A stretch of DNA of 5,300 bases from Flavobacteriales bacterium (GCA_007129985.1 SKUL01000329.1:1-5300), one strand, 5' to 3'. Counted from the stretch's first letter, positions 1 to 5,300 are shown. The notes: generated from the sequence alone by a model not told the origin. Numbers and translations: made by a program.

Positions 1-213
1 CCGCGAGTTTTTGGAGAACTGCACACAAAGCACCTCTTTGCGCTTCATTTTTTCTACATGTGCTGAAAAGCAATGAAGAGCTGATGTTTTGGCGCCCGTA
101 TCTACACGCGCCACAAAAGGCGCCTTGCGCACGTCGGGCAAGTAAATGCGCTCTTTGCCTCCTATGGTGAGTATTTCGGGCTGTGGGTCGGAATGTTGAG
201 TAATTGCATCCAT
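1..213 (-). CDS. RimK-associated ATP-dependent zinc protease / retropepsin-like family protein (N-terminal 71 residues, partial)
   Basis: Reading the minus strand from ATG at 213-211 gives 71 codons that stay open to the left edge, so the gene is truncated by the window. After a short polar leader (MDAITQHSDPQPE) come a beta-strand-like stretch EILTIGGKERIYLPD and then ARVDTGAKTSALH at residues 35-47. That D-T-G-A core with TSALH is the hallmark of the family annotated as ATP-dependent zinc protease or RimK/LysX-associated protein (DUF785, PF05618). Its fold is now viewed as retropepsin-like, with D38 the candidate catalytic aspartate. Family members are usually about 140-160 residues, so about half is present. 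They are often encoded beside the ATP-grasp ligase RimK, which would lie beyond the left edge (inference). No signal peptide is visible, so it is probably cytoplasmic. The start is the only ATG after an in-frame TGA at 240-238. The family assignment is strong; the biochemical role of this subgroup is poorly defined, and the zinc label may be historical. Confidence 0.85.
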   Translation of the reverse strand, partial: MDAITQHSDPQPEILTIGGKERIYLPDVRKAPFVARVDTGAKTSALHCFSAHVEKMKRKEVLCVQFSKNSR

Positions 214-221
214 GAGCGCTT

Positions 222-229
222 CAAAGGTA
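222..229 (-). promoter_or_regulatory. Possible Bacteroidota -7 promoter element for the minus-strand gene
   Basis: The minus strand reads TACCTTTG from 229 to 222, an exact match to the Bacteroidota -7 consensus TAnnTTTG. It lies only 8 bases before the ATG at 213, so transcription would begin almost at the start codon and the mRNA would be leaderless or nearly so. No well-spaced TTTG-type -33 element is visible: the nearest TTGACC lies too far upstream, about 25 bases before the TA. This may be a chance match, or the real promoter may be further upstream. Confidence 0.25.
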
Positions 230-314
230 TCTCTTTTTCACTAAGCCGCATGGTCAATTGGCAGTCGAACTGAAGTGGTTTTCACCTATTGAAATGGGTA
301 ACTATATCGCGAAA

Positions 315-319
315 AAGGA
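315..319 (+). promoter_or_regulatory. Shine-Dalgarno-like AAGGA before the GTG start at 329
   Basis: AAGGA at 315-319 ends nine bases before the GTG at 329, a normal ribosome-binding spacing, and is much too far from the alternative ATG at 347. It therefore favours the GTG start. Many Bacteroidota genes do not depend on Shine-Dalgarno pairing, so the support is moderate. An out-of-frame ATG at 327-329 overlaps the GTG and is followed immediately by TGA. Confidence 0.4.
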
Positions 320-328
320 CGTATAAAT

Positions 329-3300
329 GTGAAGAATGTCTTAATAATGCATTGGAAAAGGCTCATATTGTTCAGGCTTACCATTGCGGTGATTTTCACC
401 ACAATCTTGCCGCACGGCGTGTTAGCGCAAGACTGTGACGACAATGTGCCTCATTTTGATGTTGACCTGTCAGGCGCGCCCAACGATGTATTCTTCAGTC
501 CGGCGGTACAGCGTGAAGGCAACTGTTGTGGTACGAGCCATCCTGACCGTTGTATTTCCTTCAGCATTACCCTTCACGAAGACGCTGTGGGAATCATCTT
601 TGATATTTGCGAAGGAGCTGTCCCCCCCGGAGCATTATTCTACCAGATTGATTGCGGCCCTCCCGTTGCAGTGGGGAATATACTTTGCCTTAACGGAGCC
701 GGGCCCCACCATCTCACCTTTTGCAAACCGGGCAACAACACCAATGTATATTGTATTACCTCGGTTCCTGCGCCGGCTGTGGGTCCGCCTCAAGTGGCCA
801 GCGATGGTTGCATAGCTGATATTTACGTAATGGGGCTGGAACCTTCAACCATTCAATGGACATCGGTTGTACCCGATGCCCCCGGAACCTACAACAATTT
901 GCTGAGTTGCACGCAATGCGAAAACCCAACGGTAACCGCCCCCGATGTTTTTCCGCCCTTTGTGGATTTCATGGTATGTGGCCAAACCATTGGAGGTTGT
1001 GCTGTAACTCCTCACTGCGATACTGTAAGGGTTTACTTTGAGCAATCGCTGGAGGTTGGCATCGCCCCGGAAGATCCCGTAATCTGTTTCGGCTCATTGG
1101 GCACAGACGTTACAGCGGTAGGAAACGGAGGATTTCCTCCCTACACATTTACCTGGAGTACCGGAGATACCGGTGAAACCGTATGGATTGAAGAGCCGGG
1201 CACCTATACCGTAACGGTTACCGACACCAGCGATTGCCCGCCCGCATCGTACACTTTTGTAGTTGGAAGCTACGAATTGCCTATTACGGTAGATGCAGGA
1301 GAAAACCTTGTAGTTTGTGAAGACATTGAATTTACACAACTCAATGTTGCCATTTCAGGAACCGACAATGGAATGTGGTCCGGCGGCTCGGGTGATTTTA
1401 TCCCTTCAGACAGCGACCCTAACGCGCAGTACATACCCCACGAAGACGAGGTGCTTGCCGGGCAGGTAACCCTTACCTATACCCTTTTTCCCGATGGAGG
1501 TTGCCCGGGCGGCGCCGACAGTCTCACCATCTACTTCGCCACATTCAGCGCCGAGGTTGTGGCCAACATTACCAACGTATCGTGCTTCGGAACGAATGAC
1601 GGAAGTATCTCACTGGATATTGACGGAAACTGGCCGCCTTACACGGTAGAATGGATGAATCAAAACATGTCCGGAACAGAGATACTCAACCTCGCCCCGG
1701 GAACATATCAGGCTCTTATCACCATTGTACTGGGATGTACAGAAACATTTGAATACACCATTTCAACACCCGAACTCCTCGAACTCGCTCCGGGTGAGGT
1801 GCAGGATGTTACATGTTTCGGCGCCTCTGACGGAACGGCATCAGTTGTGGCAAGCGGTGGAACAGAGCCTTACACATTTGTTTGGACAGGGTTAACCGCT
1901 ACAGGCAATGCGGTTCAGAACTTACAGGGCGGAGTTTATAACGTTACCGTGACGGATGCAAATGGATGTGAATCTGAAATTTCCATTGAAATTGAAGAAC
2001 CTGAGCTCTTGTGGGTGACATTAACCGGCGATACGCTTGTGTGTCCCGATGCAGACATGCAGCTCGTTGCAACAGCGGGCGGTGGTACCGGCAATATTAA
2101 CTACCACTGGTCTCATGGTTTACCCAACACTTCGTCGGTTACAACTACCATTCAGGAACCCACAGTTTTCAGCGTTTTTGTGTCTGATGAGAACGGGTGC
2201 CTCTCCGGGGTTACCACCTTTTCGGTTGATGTGGTACTGATGGATGCCGGCTTATTGAGTGCGCAAGCCAGTAGCCCTGTTTGCCTTGGCGGAAGCATCA
2301 GTCTGAATGCAGACTACCCGGGGCCTCACCCACCCTACACCTATTCCTGGAGTCACGGACTACCTTCAACAGCCGGTCCGCACGAAGTACAGCCCGACGA
2401 AACCACCACCTACAGCGTGGAAGTGAGCGACTATTGCGGTAACTCTGTTACAACAGACCTCGTAGCTGTTGTATGGCCCCTACCCTCGGCTTCGCTTTTG
2501 GACCAAAATGACGTGAGCTGCCATGGCATGAACAACGGTACAGCCACCACCTCGGTAACAGGTGGTTCACCAGGCTATTTCTATCAGTGGTCGGATGGAG
2601 TAAACCACGGTGAGCAGGCCACCAATCTCGCTCCCGGACATTACTCGGTGCTGATTACGGACATTCATCAGTGTCCTGACAGCCTTGAGTTTTTCATTGA
2701 CGAGCCCGAGCCATTGATGCTCACCGCTTCCTCAGATACACTGGTTTGCCCCGGAGATTCATTCAACATTTCGGCCACGGCAACAGGAGGTATTGAACCT
2801 TATTTTTATTCGTGGAGCCACAACTTTGGCGATGCTCCGTCTCACAGCGTTCAGCTACAGGAAAGTGCTGTTATCACGGTGAGCGTAACCGATTCATCTG
2901 GATGTGAAACACCTGTTGTTGAACTCGCCGTAACGGTAATCAATTTCCTGCCCGAGTTGCTGCAAATCACCCCCAACCAGGCTGTATGCGAAGGTGAGAG
3001 CACATCACTTTCTGCTCATTACAACGGTAATCACCCGCCTTATGATTACAACTGGAGCGGGTTACCCTCCGGTCCGGGTCCGCATGTGGTTTCACCTTCT
3101 TCAACCACAATTTACAGCCTTGAGGTTACAGATATCTGCAACAACGTGTTGATCGCCAGTACCGAAGTTGTGGTTCACCCCTTACCGGTAGCCATGCTGC
3201 CTCCCCTGATTGAGGAAGGTTGCGCTCCCCTCCACGTGATTTACCAAGATCCGCATAACAACCCCGAAACCCACTCTTACTTGTGGACCATTGACGAAAC

Positions 3301-3982
3301 CCTGGGCGTGGGTGGTCACCCGTTCGATTACACTTTCCCGTCTGCCGGGGTTTACTCCGTATCGGTTCAGATTACGAGTGTGCACGGCTGTCAATCCGAA
3401 GGTGACGCTTCTGGATTGGTCATCGTGAGACCTACCCCGGTGGCAAGTTTCAGCGCCAACCCATGGGAGGCCGGTATTGACGAGCCGGAAATTCAGTTTT
3501 TTGACCAGAGTCAAGGTACCATCACATCCAGGGTATGGAGTTTTGGCGATGGGGAAACAAGCATAGAGCAGCATCCACTTCACCAATATGCCGATACAGG
3601 GCACTACAGCGTAAAACTGGTGGTTGAAAATGCCCACGGCTGCACAGATAGTCTGGTGCGAAGCGTTCGCATCAAACCCGTGTATGAAATAATTATTCCC
3701 AACGCATTTACGCCCGGCTCGGGTGGCAATGGCTACTACGACCCTGCCGATATCAGCAACGACATTTTCTACCCCTTTGCCGATTATGTTGAGCATTTCA
3801 GGATGAGCATCTTCAATCGCTGGGGAGAACTGATTTTCGAGAGTAAGGACATCCGCTTCGGATGGAATGGTACGTACCGCGGCGAACCTTGTCCGCAAGA
3901 CGTGTACGTGTACAAGATTGAGTTCACATTCAGCGATGGAGAGAATATCACTCGTGTTGGCGACATAACCCTGTTCCGATGA
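329..3982 (+). CDS. Large multidomain T9SS-secreted surface protein with SprB/PKD repeats and type B (CHU_C, gliding motility-associated) C-terminal sorting domain
   Basis: A 1217-residue exported protein, probably an adhesin or surface-filament subunit (inferred; no ligand or catalytic motif seen). Order of parts: Sec signal peptide at about 1-34 (basic K/R residues, hydrophobic stretch, VLAQ); cysteine-rich module at about 36-235 with NDVFFSPAVQREGNCCG (52-68), PPGALFYQIDCGPP (99-112) and FCKPGNN (131-137), a pattern I recall from other Bacteroidota surface proteins; PKD-like Ig at 243-312; Ig-like domain with GMWSGGSGDF at 348-357; SprB repeats at about 415-486, 491-564 and 726-799; four Ig/PKD-like domains at about 565-640, 641-722, 800-872 and 876-953; PKD domains at about 955-1034 and 1037-1116, the latter with WSFGDGE; CHU_C type B sorting domain at about 1119-1217 with IPNAFTP, FNRWGELIFES and GDITLFR. 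The CHU_C domain directs T9SS export across the outer membrane. Start: GTG 329 (AAGGA at 315-319) or ATG 347; both keep the signal peptide. The stop overlaps the ATG of the PorP/SprF gene, implying co-translation. The gene is intact, with a C7 run at 622-628. Confidence 0.95.
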   Translation: MKNVLIMHWKRLILFRLTIAVIFTTILPHGVLAQDCDDNVPHFDVDLSGAPNDVFFSPAVQREGNCCGTSHPDRCISFSITLHEDAVGIIFDICEGAVPPGALFYQIDCGPPVAVGNILCLNGAGPHHLTFCKPGNNTNVYCITSVPAPAVGPPQVASDGCIADIYVMGLEPSTIQWTSVVPDAPGTYNNLLSCTQCENPTVTAPDVFPPFVDFMVCGQTIGGCAVTPHCDTVRVYFEQSLEVGIAPEDPVICFGSLGTDVTAVGNGGFPPYTFTWSTGDTGETVWIEEPGTYTVTVTDTSDCPPASYTFVVGSYELPITVDAGENLVVCEDIEFTQLNVAISGTDNGMWSGGSGDFIPSDSDPNAQYIPHEDEVLAGQVTLTYTLFPDGGCPGGADSLTIYFATFSAEVVANITNVSCFGTNDGSISLDIDGNWPPYTVEWMNQNMSGTEILNLAPGTYQALITIVLGCTETFEYTISTPELLELAPGEVQDVTCFGASDGTASVVASGGTEPYTFVWTGLTATGNAVQNLQGGVYNVTVTDANGCESEISIEIEEPELLWVTLTGDTLVCPDADMQLVATAGGGTGNINYHWSHGLPNTSSVTTTIQEPTVFSVFVSDENGCLSGVTTFSVDVVLMDAGLLSAQASSPVCLGGSISLNADYPGPHPPYTYSWSHGLPSTAGPHEVQPDETTTYSVEVSDYCGNSVTTDLVAVVWPLPSASLLDQNDVSCHGMNNGTATTSVTGGSPGYFYQWSDGVNHGEQATNLAPGHYSVLITDIHQCPDSLEFFIDEPEPLMLTASSDTLVCPGDSFNISATATGGIEPYFYSWSHNFGDAPSHSVQLQESAVITVSVTDSSGCETPVVELAVTVINFLPELLQITPNQAVCEGESTSLSAHYNGNHPPYDYNWSGLPSGPGPHVVSPSSTTIYSLEVTDICNNVLIASTEVVVHPLPVAMLPPLIEEGCAPLHVIYQDPHNNPETHSYLWTIDETLGVGGHPFDYTFPSAGVYSVSVQITSVHGCQSEGDASGLVIVRPTPVASFSANPWEAGIDEPEIQFFDQSQGTITSRVWSFGDGETSIEQHPLHQYADTGHYSVKLVVENAHGCTDSLVRSVRIKPVYEIIIPNAFTPGSGGNGYYDPADISNDIFYPFADYVEHFRMSIFNRWGELIFESKDIRFGWNGTYRGEPCPQDVYVYKIEFTFSDGENITRVGDITLFR
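1799..2500 (+). repeat. Copy A of a duplicated three-domain coding unit (SprB + two Ig/PKD-like domains)
   Basis: This covers residues 491-724 of the large surface protein. The order is a SprB repeat starting DVTCFGASDG and ending IEEPELL, an Ig-like domain starting DTLVCP (569-573) with WSHGLP (594-599), and a second Ig-like domain with VCLGGSISL (651-659), WSHGLPSTAGPH (674-685) and a closing PLP (718-720). The same three domains recur in the same order in copy B with an offset of about 235 residues (about 705 bp). The copies are diverged at DNA level, so this is an old duplication seen best in protein. Confidence 0.8.
2504..3187 (+). repeat. Copy B of the duplicated three-domain coding unit
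   Basis: This covers residues 726-953 of the large surface protein. It holds a SprB repeat starting DVSCHGMNNG and ending IDEPEPL, an Ig-like domain starting DTLVCPGD (803-810) with WSHNFGD, and a second with VCEGESTSL (887-895), WSGLPSGPGPH (909-919), STTIYSLEVTD and a closing PLP (951-953). Landmarks fall 233-236 residues after their copy A counterparts. The last domain pair is the best conserved, about half identical by eye. Confidence 0.8.
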
Positions 3983-4971
3983 TACGCGCGGTAATCATAT
4001 CGATGGCCTTGCTTATTTGGGCGGAGATTGCACTCAGTCAGGACGTGCAATTTTCTCAGCCATACAACACTCCGCTTTTCCTGAATCCGGCTTTTGCGGG
4101 TCATACCGGCGGAAACAGAATCTCTACCGTATACCGCAATCAGTGGCCGGGCATAGAGCACAATTATCAGGCAATGGGTGCGGGTGCCGATTTTCATCTT
4201 GGCGGCGTAAACGGAGGGCTCGGAATTACCTTTGTTCGGGATATTGCAGGAACCCACCGATTAAGCAACACACTTGCCGCGTTTCAGTACAGCCAACACA
4301 TCAAACTCAGTAAAAAGTCGCATCTGGCAGTGGGTGTTCAGGCAGGTTACGGACAGCGAAGTTTTGACGACAGTAATCTGTTTTTCTCCGATCAGGTCAT
4401 CAACCAAACCAGCACCAGTTACGAAGTTCAAAACCTGTTTCCGGTTACCCATTTCGGAGATGTTTCCGCAGGTGTGCTCTATTACCGCGGAGATTCATGG
4501 CTTGGGGTTTCCTTGCATCACATCAACCAACCCAACCAATCGCTGCTCGGCGCAGAAGACCGGCTCCCGGCAAAATTTTCGGTACATGGCGGTTGGGTCC
4601 TGCCCTTTCATCAGCTCTACGCAAAGCCGGGTAACAGAATGGTTCGCTTCCTCTTTAACTACAAGTCACAAGGAAACTGGGATCAACTAGACCTTGGTGG
4701 TATGTACACCATATGGGGAATCAACCTTGGGGTTTGGTACAGAGGCATACCTCTGAAACCCTATCAACCCGGTTACCAGAACAACGAATCTATTGTGATG
4801 CTCTTTGGATATGAGCTTCCTCAGGGACTGGGATTTGCTTACAGCTATGACCTTACCATCAGCCGTTTGGCCGGACACAGTGGTGGAGCACACGAAATTT
4901 CGGCATACTACGAATTCAATCAGCGGCCCAAGCGCCCCAGAAAACGCATCGTTCCATGTGCCAAGTTTTAG
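3979..4971 (+). CDS. PorP/SprF family type IX secretion system outer-membrane protein
   Basis: A complete 330-residue protein, the usual length for the PorP/SprF family (TIGR03519). It has a signal peptide (hydrophobic 4-19, ending IALSQ) and then the family signature QFSQPYNTPLFLNPAFAG at 24-41, YRNQWPGI at 52-59, and a C-terminal block with YSYDLTISRLAGHSGGAHEIS (289-308). It ends in a basic tail, KRPRKRIVPCAKF, like other members. Alternating Gly/aromatic strands suggest an outer-membrane beta-barrel. In Flavobacterium johnsoniae, SprF is needed for secretion of the adjacent adhesin SprB, and type B sorting domains generally need a PorP/SprF partner. By analogy this protein serves the 1217-residue protein encoded just upstream. 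Its ATG overlaps the upstream TGA (ATGA at 3979-3982), so the two are probably one operon with translational coupling. This is likely one of several paralogues in the genome, so I do not call it porP or sprF itself. The family call is firm; the partner is inferred from position. Confidence 0.95.
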   Translation: MIRAVIISMALLIWAEIALSQDVQFSQPYNTPLFLNPAFAGHTGGNRISTVYRNQWPGIEHNYQAMGAGADFHLGGVNGGLGITFVRDIAGTHRLSNTLAAFQYSQHIKLSKKSHLAVGVQAGYGQRSFDDSNLFFSDQVINQTSTSYEVQNLFPVTHFGDVSAGVLYYRGDSWLGVSLHHINQPNQSLLGAEDRLPAKFSVHGGWVLPFHQLYAKPGNRMVRFLFNYKSQGNWDQLDLGGMYTIWGINLGVWYRGIPLKPYQPGYQNNESIVMLFGYELPQGLGFAYSYDLTISRLAGHSGGAHEISAYYEFNQRPKRPRKRIVPCAKF

Positions 4972-4985
4972 GCAGAACGCAGGCG

Positions 4986-5084
4986 AAACCTCATTTCGCA
5001 AGCCAAAACTACCACCTATCAAACTAATTATCTGCATCATGCACAATAAGCTATTCTGTGCTGAAAACAAAACCAATGAGGTTT
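4986..5084. repeat. 10-bp perfect inverted repeat with arms 4986-4995 and 5075-5084
   Basis: AAACCTCATT at 4986-4995 is the exact reverse complement of AATGAGGTTT at 5075-5084, with 79 bases between. Pairing could extend through G4985-T5085 and, past one bulged T, C4984-G5087 and G4983-C5088. The left arm overlaps the local hairpin at 4983-4999, so the two structures exclude each other. The right arm runs into a T5 stretch (5082-5086) just before the putative promoter at 5089. The function is unknown; one such match in about 150 bp can still be chance. Confidence 0.55.
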
Positions 5085-5088
5085 TTGC

Positions 5089-5096
5089 TATCTTTA
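5089..5096 (+). promoter_or_regulatory. Probable Bacteroidota -7 promoter element for the last gene
   Basis: TATCTTTA at 5089-5096 matches the Bacteroidota consensus TAnnTTTG except for the last base, in the typical setting GCTATCTTTAC. It would place the transcript start near 5103 and give a leader of about 20 bases before the ATG at 5124. No clear TTTG -33 element is seen at the usual distance. It suggests the last gene has its own promoter rather than relying on read-through. Confidence 0.4.
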
Positions 5097-5110
5097 CAGG
5101 TGCATTCAAA

Positions 5111-5114
5111 AAGG
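5111..5114 (+). promoter_or_regulatory. Weak Shine-Dalgarno-like AAGG before the ATG at 5124
   Basis: AAGG at 5111-5114 lies nine bases before the ATG at 5124. It supports that start over an in-frame GTG at 5100, which would sit before the inferred transcript start. The site is short, so it is weak evidence alone. Confidence 0.3.
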
Positions 5115-5123
5115 CAACTGAAA

Positions 5124-5300
5124 ATGATAGTCCGCTTGGGGTTGGTAATCTTGTTCGTTCTCGCGGGAGTATCTCGTGCGCAGGCTCAGCACCCCATTCT
5201 GGATGATTTTTCGGTTTTTCAGCACCAAGATCAGGTGTATCTCAGTTGGGTGATTTCGCGGGGAAATACCTGTAATGGCATCACCATAGAACGCAGCACC
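5124..5300 (+). CDS. Secreted protein with signal peptide and Fn3-like N-terminal region (first 59 residues, partial)
   Basis: ATG at 5124 opens a frame that runs to the right edge (59 codons). Residues 1-22 are a clear Sec signal peptide: one early Arg, a hydrophobic run LGLVILFVLAGV, and a cleavage region SRAQAQ. The mature part contains DDFSVFQHQDQVYLSW followed by GNTCNGITIERST. The pattern of a short beta strand ending in YLSW, then C-NGI-I-RS, resembles an Fn3-like N-terminal region I recall from Bacteroidota exported proteins that carry a T9SS type A C-terminal signal. The C-terminus is outside the window, so sorting by the T9SS is only inferred. It sits 152 bp after the PorP/SprF gene with its own likely promoter, so it may not be in the same operon. 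Exported protein: confident. Function: not recognised. Confidence 0.8.
   Translation, partial: MIVRLGLVILFVLAGVSRAQAQHPILDDFSVFQHQDQVYLSWVISRGNTCNGITIERST

Larger units (their letters stand above)
214..328. other. Divergent intergenic region with one compact hairpin
   Basis: These 115 bp separate the start codons of two genes that point away from each other, so both promoters should lie here. The plus strand has no convincing TAnnTTTG element; the closest stretches, around 229-238 and 287-303, are poor matches. A compact inverted repeat, ACCTAT-TGAA-ATGGGT at 284-299 (six pairs including one G-U, four-base loop), sits about 30 bases before the large gene. It could be a 5' leader hairpin or a small operator-like element, but it is short enough to be chance. 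There is no small ORF of note: the ATG at 327 is followed at once by TGA. Confidence 0.5.
4972..5123. other. Intergenic region between the PorP/SprF gene and the next secreted-protein gene
   Basis: These 152 bp hold no convincing gene on either strand. A small perfect hairpin, GCGAAA-CCTCA-TTTCGC, lies at 4983-4999, twelve bases after the stop codon. It is not followed by a T run, so it is at best a weak terminator or an mRNA 3'-end structure. A second, longer inverted repeat uses the same left arm (separate entry). The right end holds the likely promoter and ribosome-binding site of the next gene. Confidence 0.5.

Noticed and set aside
329..436. Lipoprotein signal for the large protein (LAQDC near residue 36)
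   Set aside because: The residues before the cysteine (A-Q-D) do not fit a lipobox, and a normal signal peptidase I site after VLA/VLAQ fits better.
435..815. Plus-strand frame of 126 codons within the cysteine-rich module
   Set aside because: It is a shadow frame inside a conserved coding region, so a programmed frameshift is not needed to explain anything.
3182..3898. Long open frame of 238 codons on the minus strand opposite the 3' part of the surface-protein gene
   Set aside because: It lies wholly inside a gene with clear domains, its translation shows no recognisable motif, and such antisense frames follow from the codon bias of the plus-strand gene.
3784..4257. Minus-strand frame of 157 codons spanning the junction of the two T9SS genes
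   Set aside because: It runs antisense across two well-supported genes, with no domain or start context to support it.
4983..4999. Intrinsic terminator after the PorP/SprF gene
   Set aside because: The stem is only 6 bp and no T run follows, so I list it as a hairpin within the intergenic entry, not as a terminator.
5041..5061. GCACA ... TGTGC inverted repeat
   Set aside because: Only 5-bp arms around an 11-base loop with mismatches; expected by chance in this much sequence.
4687..5109. Minus-strand frame of 140 codons covering the end of the PorP/SprF gene and the intergenic region
   Set aside because: Most of it is antisense to the conserved C-terminal block of the PorP/SprF protein, and the translation has no recognisable features.
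4805..5206. Plus-strand frame of 133 codons bridging the PorP/SprF gene and the last gene
   Set aside because: It is out of frame with both real genes, overlaps the signal-peptide region of the last one, and has no recognisable content.

Overview
The window looks like chromosomal DNA of a Bacteroidota bacterium, probably of the Flavobacteriales or a related order. The evidence is a giant secreted protein with a type B type IX secretion system (T9SS) C-terminal domain, directly followed by a PorP/SprF family gene, a pairing confined to this phylum. Base composition is roughly half G+C by eye, so this is not one of the very AT-rich flavobacteria. The exact genus cannot be read from the sequence.

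Layout: (1) positions 1-213, minus strand, the 5' end of a gene for a RimK-associated 'ATP-dependent zinc protease' / retropepsin-like protein, running off the left edge. (2) 214-328, a 115-bp divergent intergenic region. (3) 329-3982, plus strand, a 1217-residue cell-surface or secreted protein: signal peptide, cysteine-rich N-terminal module, a chain of Ig-like, SprB and PKD repeats, and a CHU_C type B sorting domain. (4) 3979-4971, a 330-residue PorP/SprF family outer-membrane protein whose ATG overlaps the previous stop codon (ATGA). (5) 4972-5123, a 152-bp intergenic region with a local hairpin, a longer-range inverted repeat and a plausible Bacteroidota promoter. (6) 5124-5300, the 5' end of another signal-peptide-bearing secreted protein, cut by the right edge.

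How they work together: the long protein is inferred to cross the inner membrane by Sec and the outer membrane by the T9SS. Its type B C-terminal domain is expected to need a PorP/SprF partner, and the next gene, translationally coupled to it, is the obvious candidate. The large protein's best guess is an adhesin or surface filament, but nothing in it shows a ligand or an enzyme active site. The left-hand gene is unrelated in function and divergently transcribed. The right-hand gene appears to be a separate transcription unit for another exported protein.

I see no mobile elements, CRISPR, tRNA or rRNA. The window is a fairly typical T9SS adhesin locus. The points of most interest are the internal three-domain duplication, the cysteine-rich head, the non-canonical start of the sorting domain, and the paired inverted repeats before the last gene.
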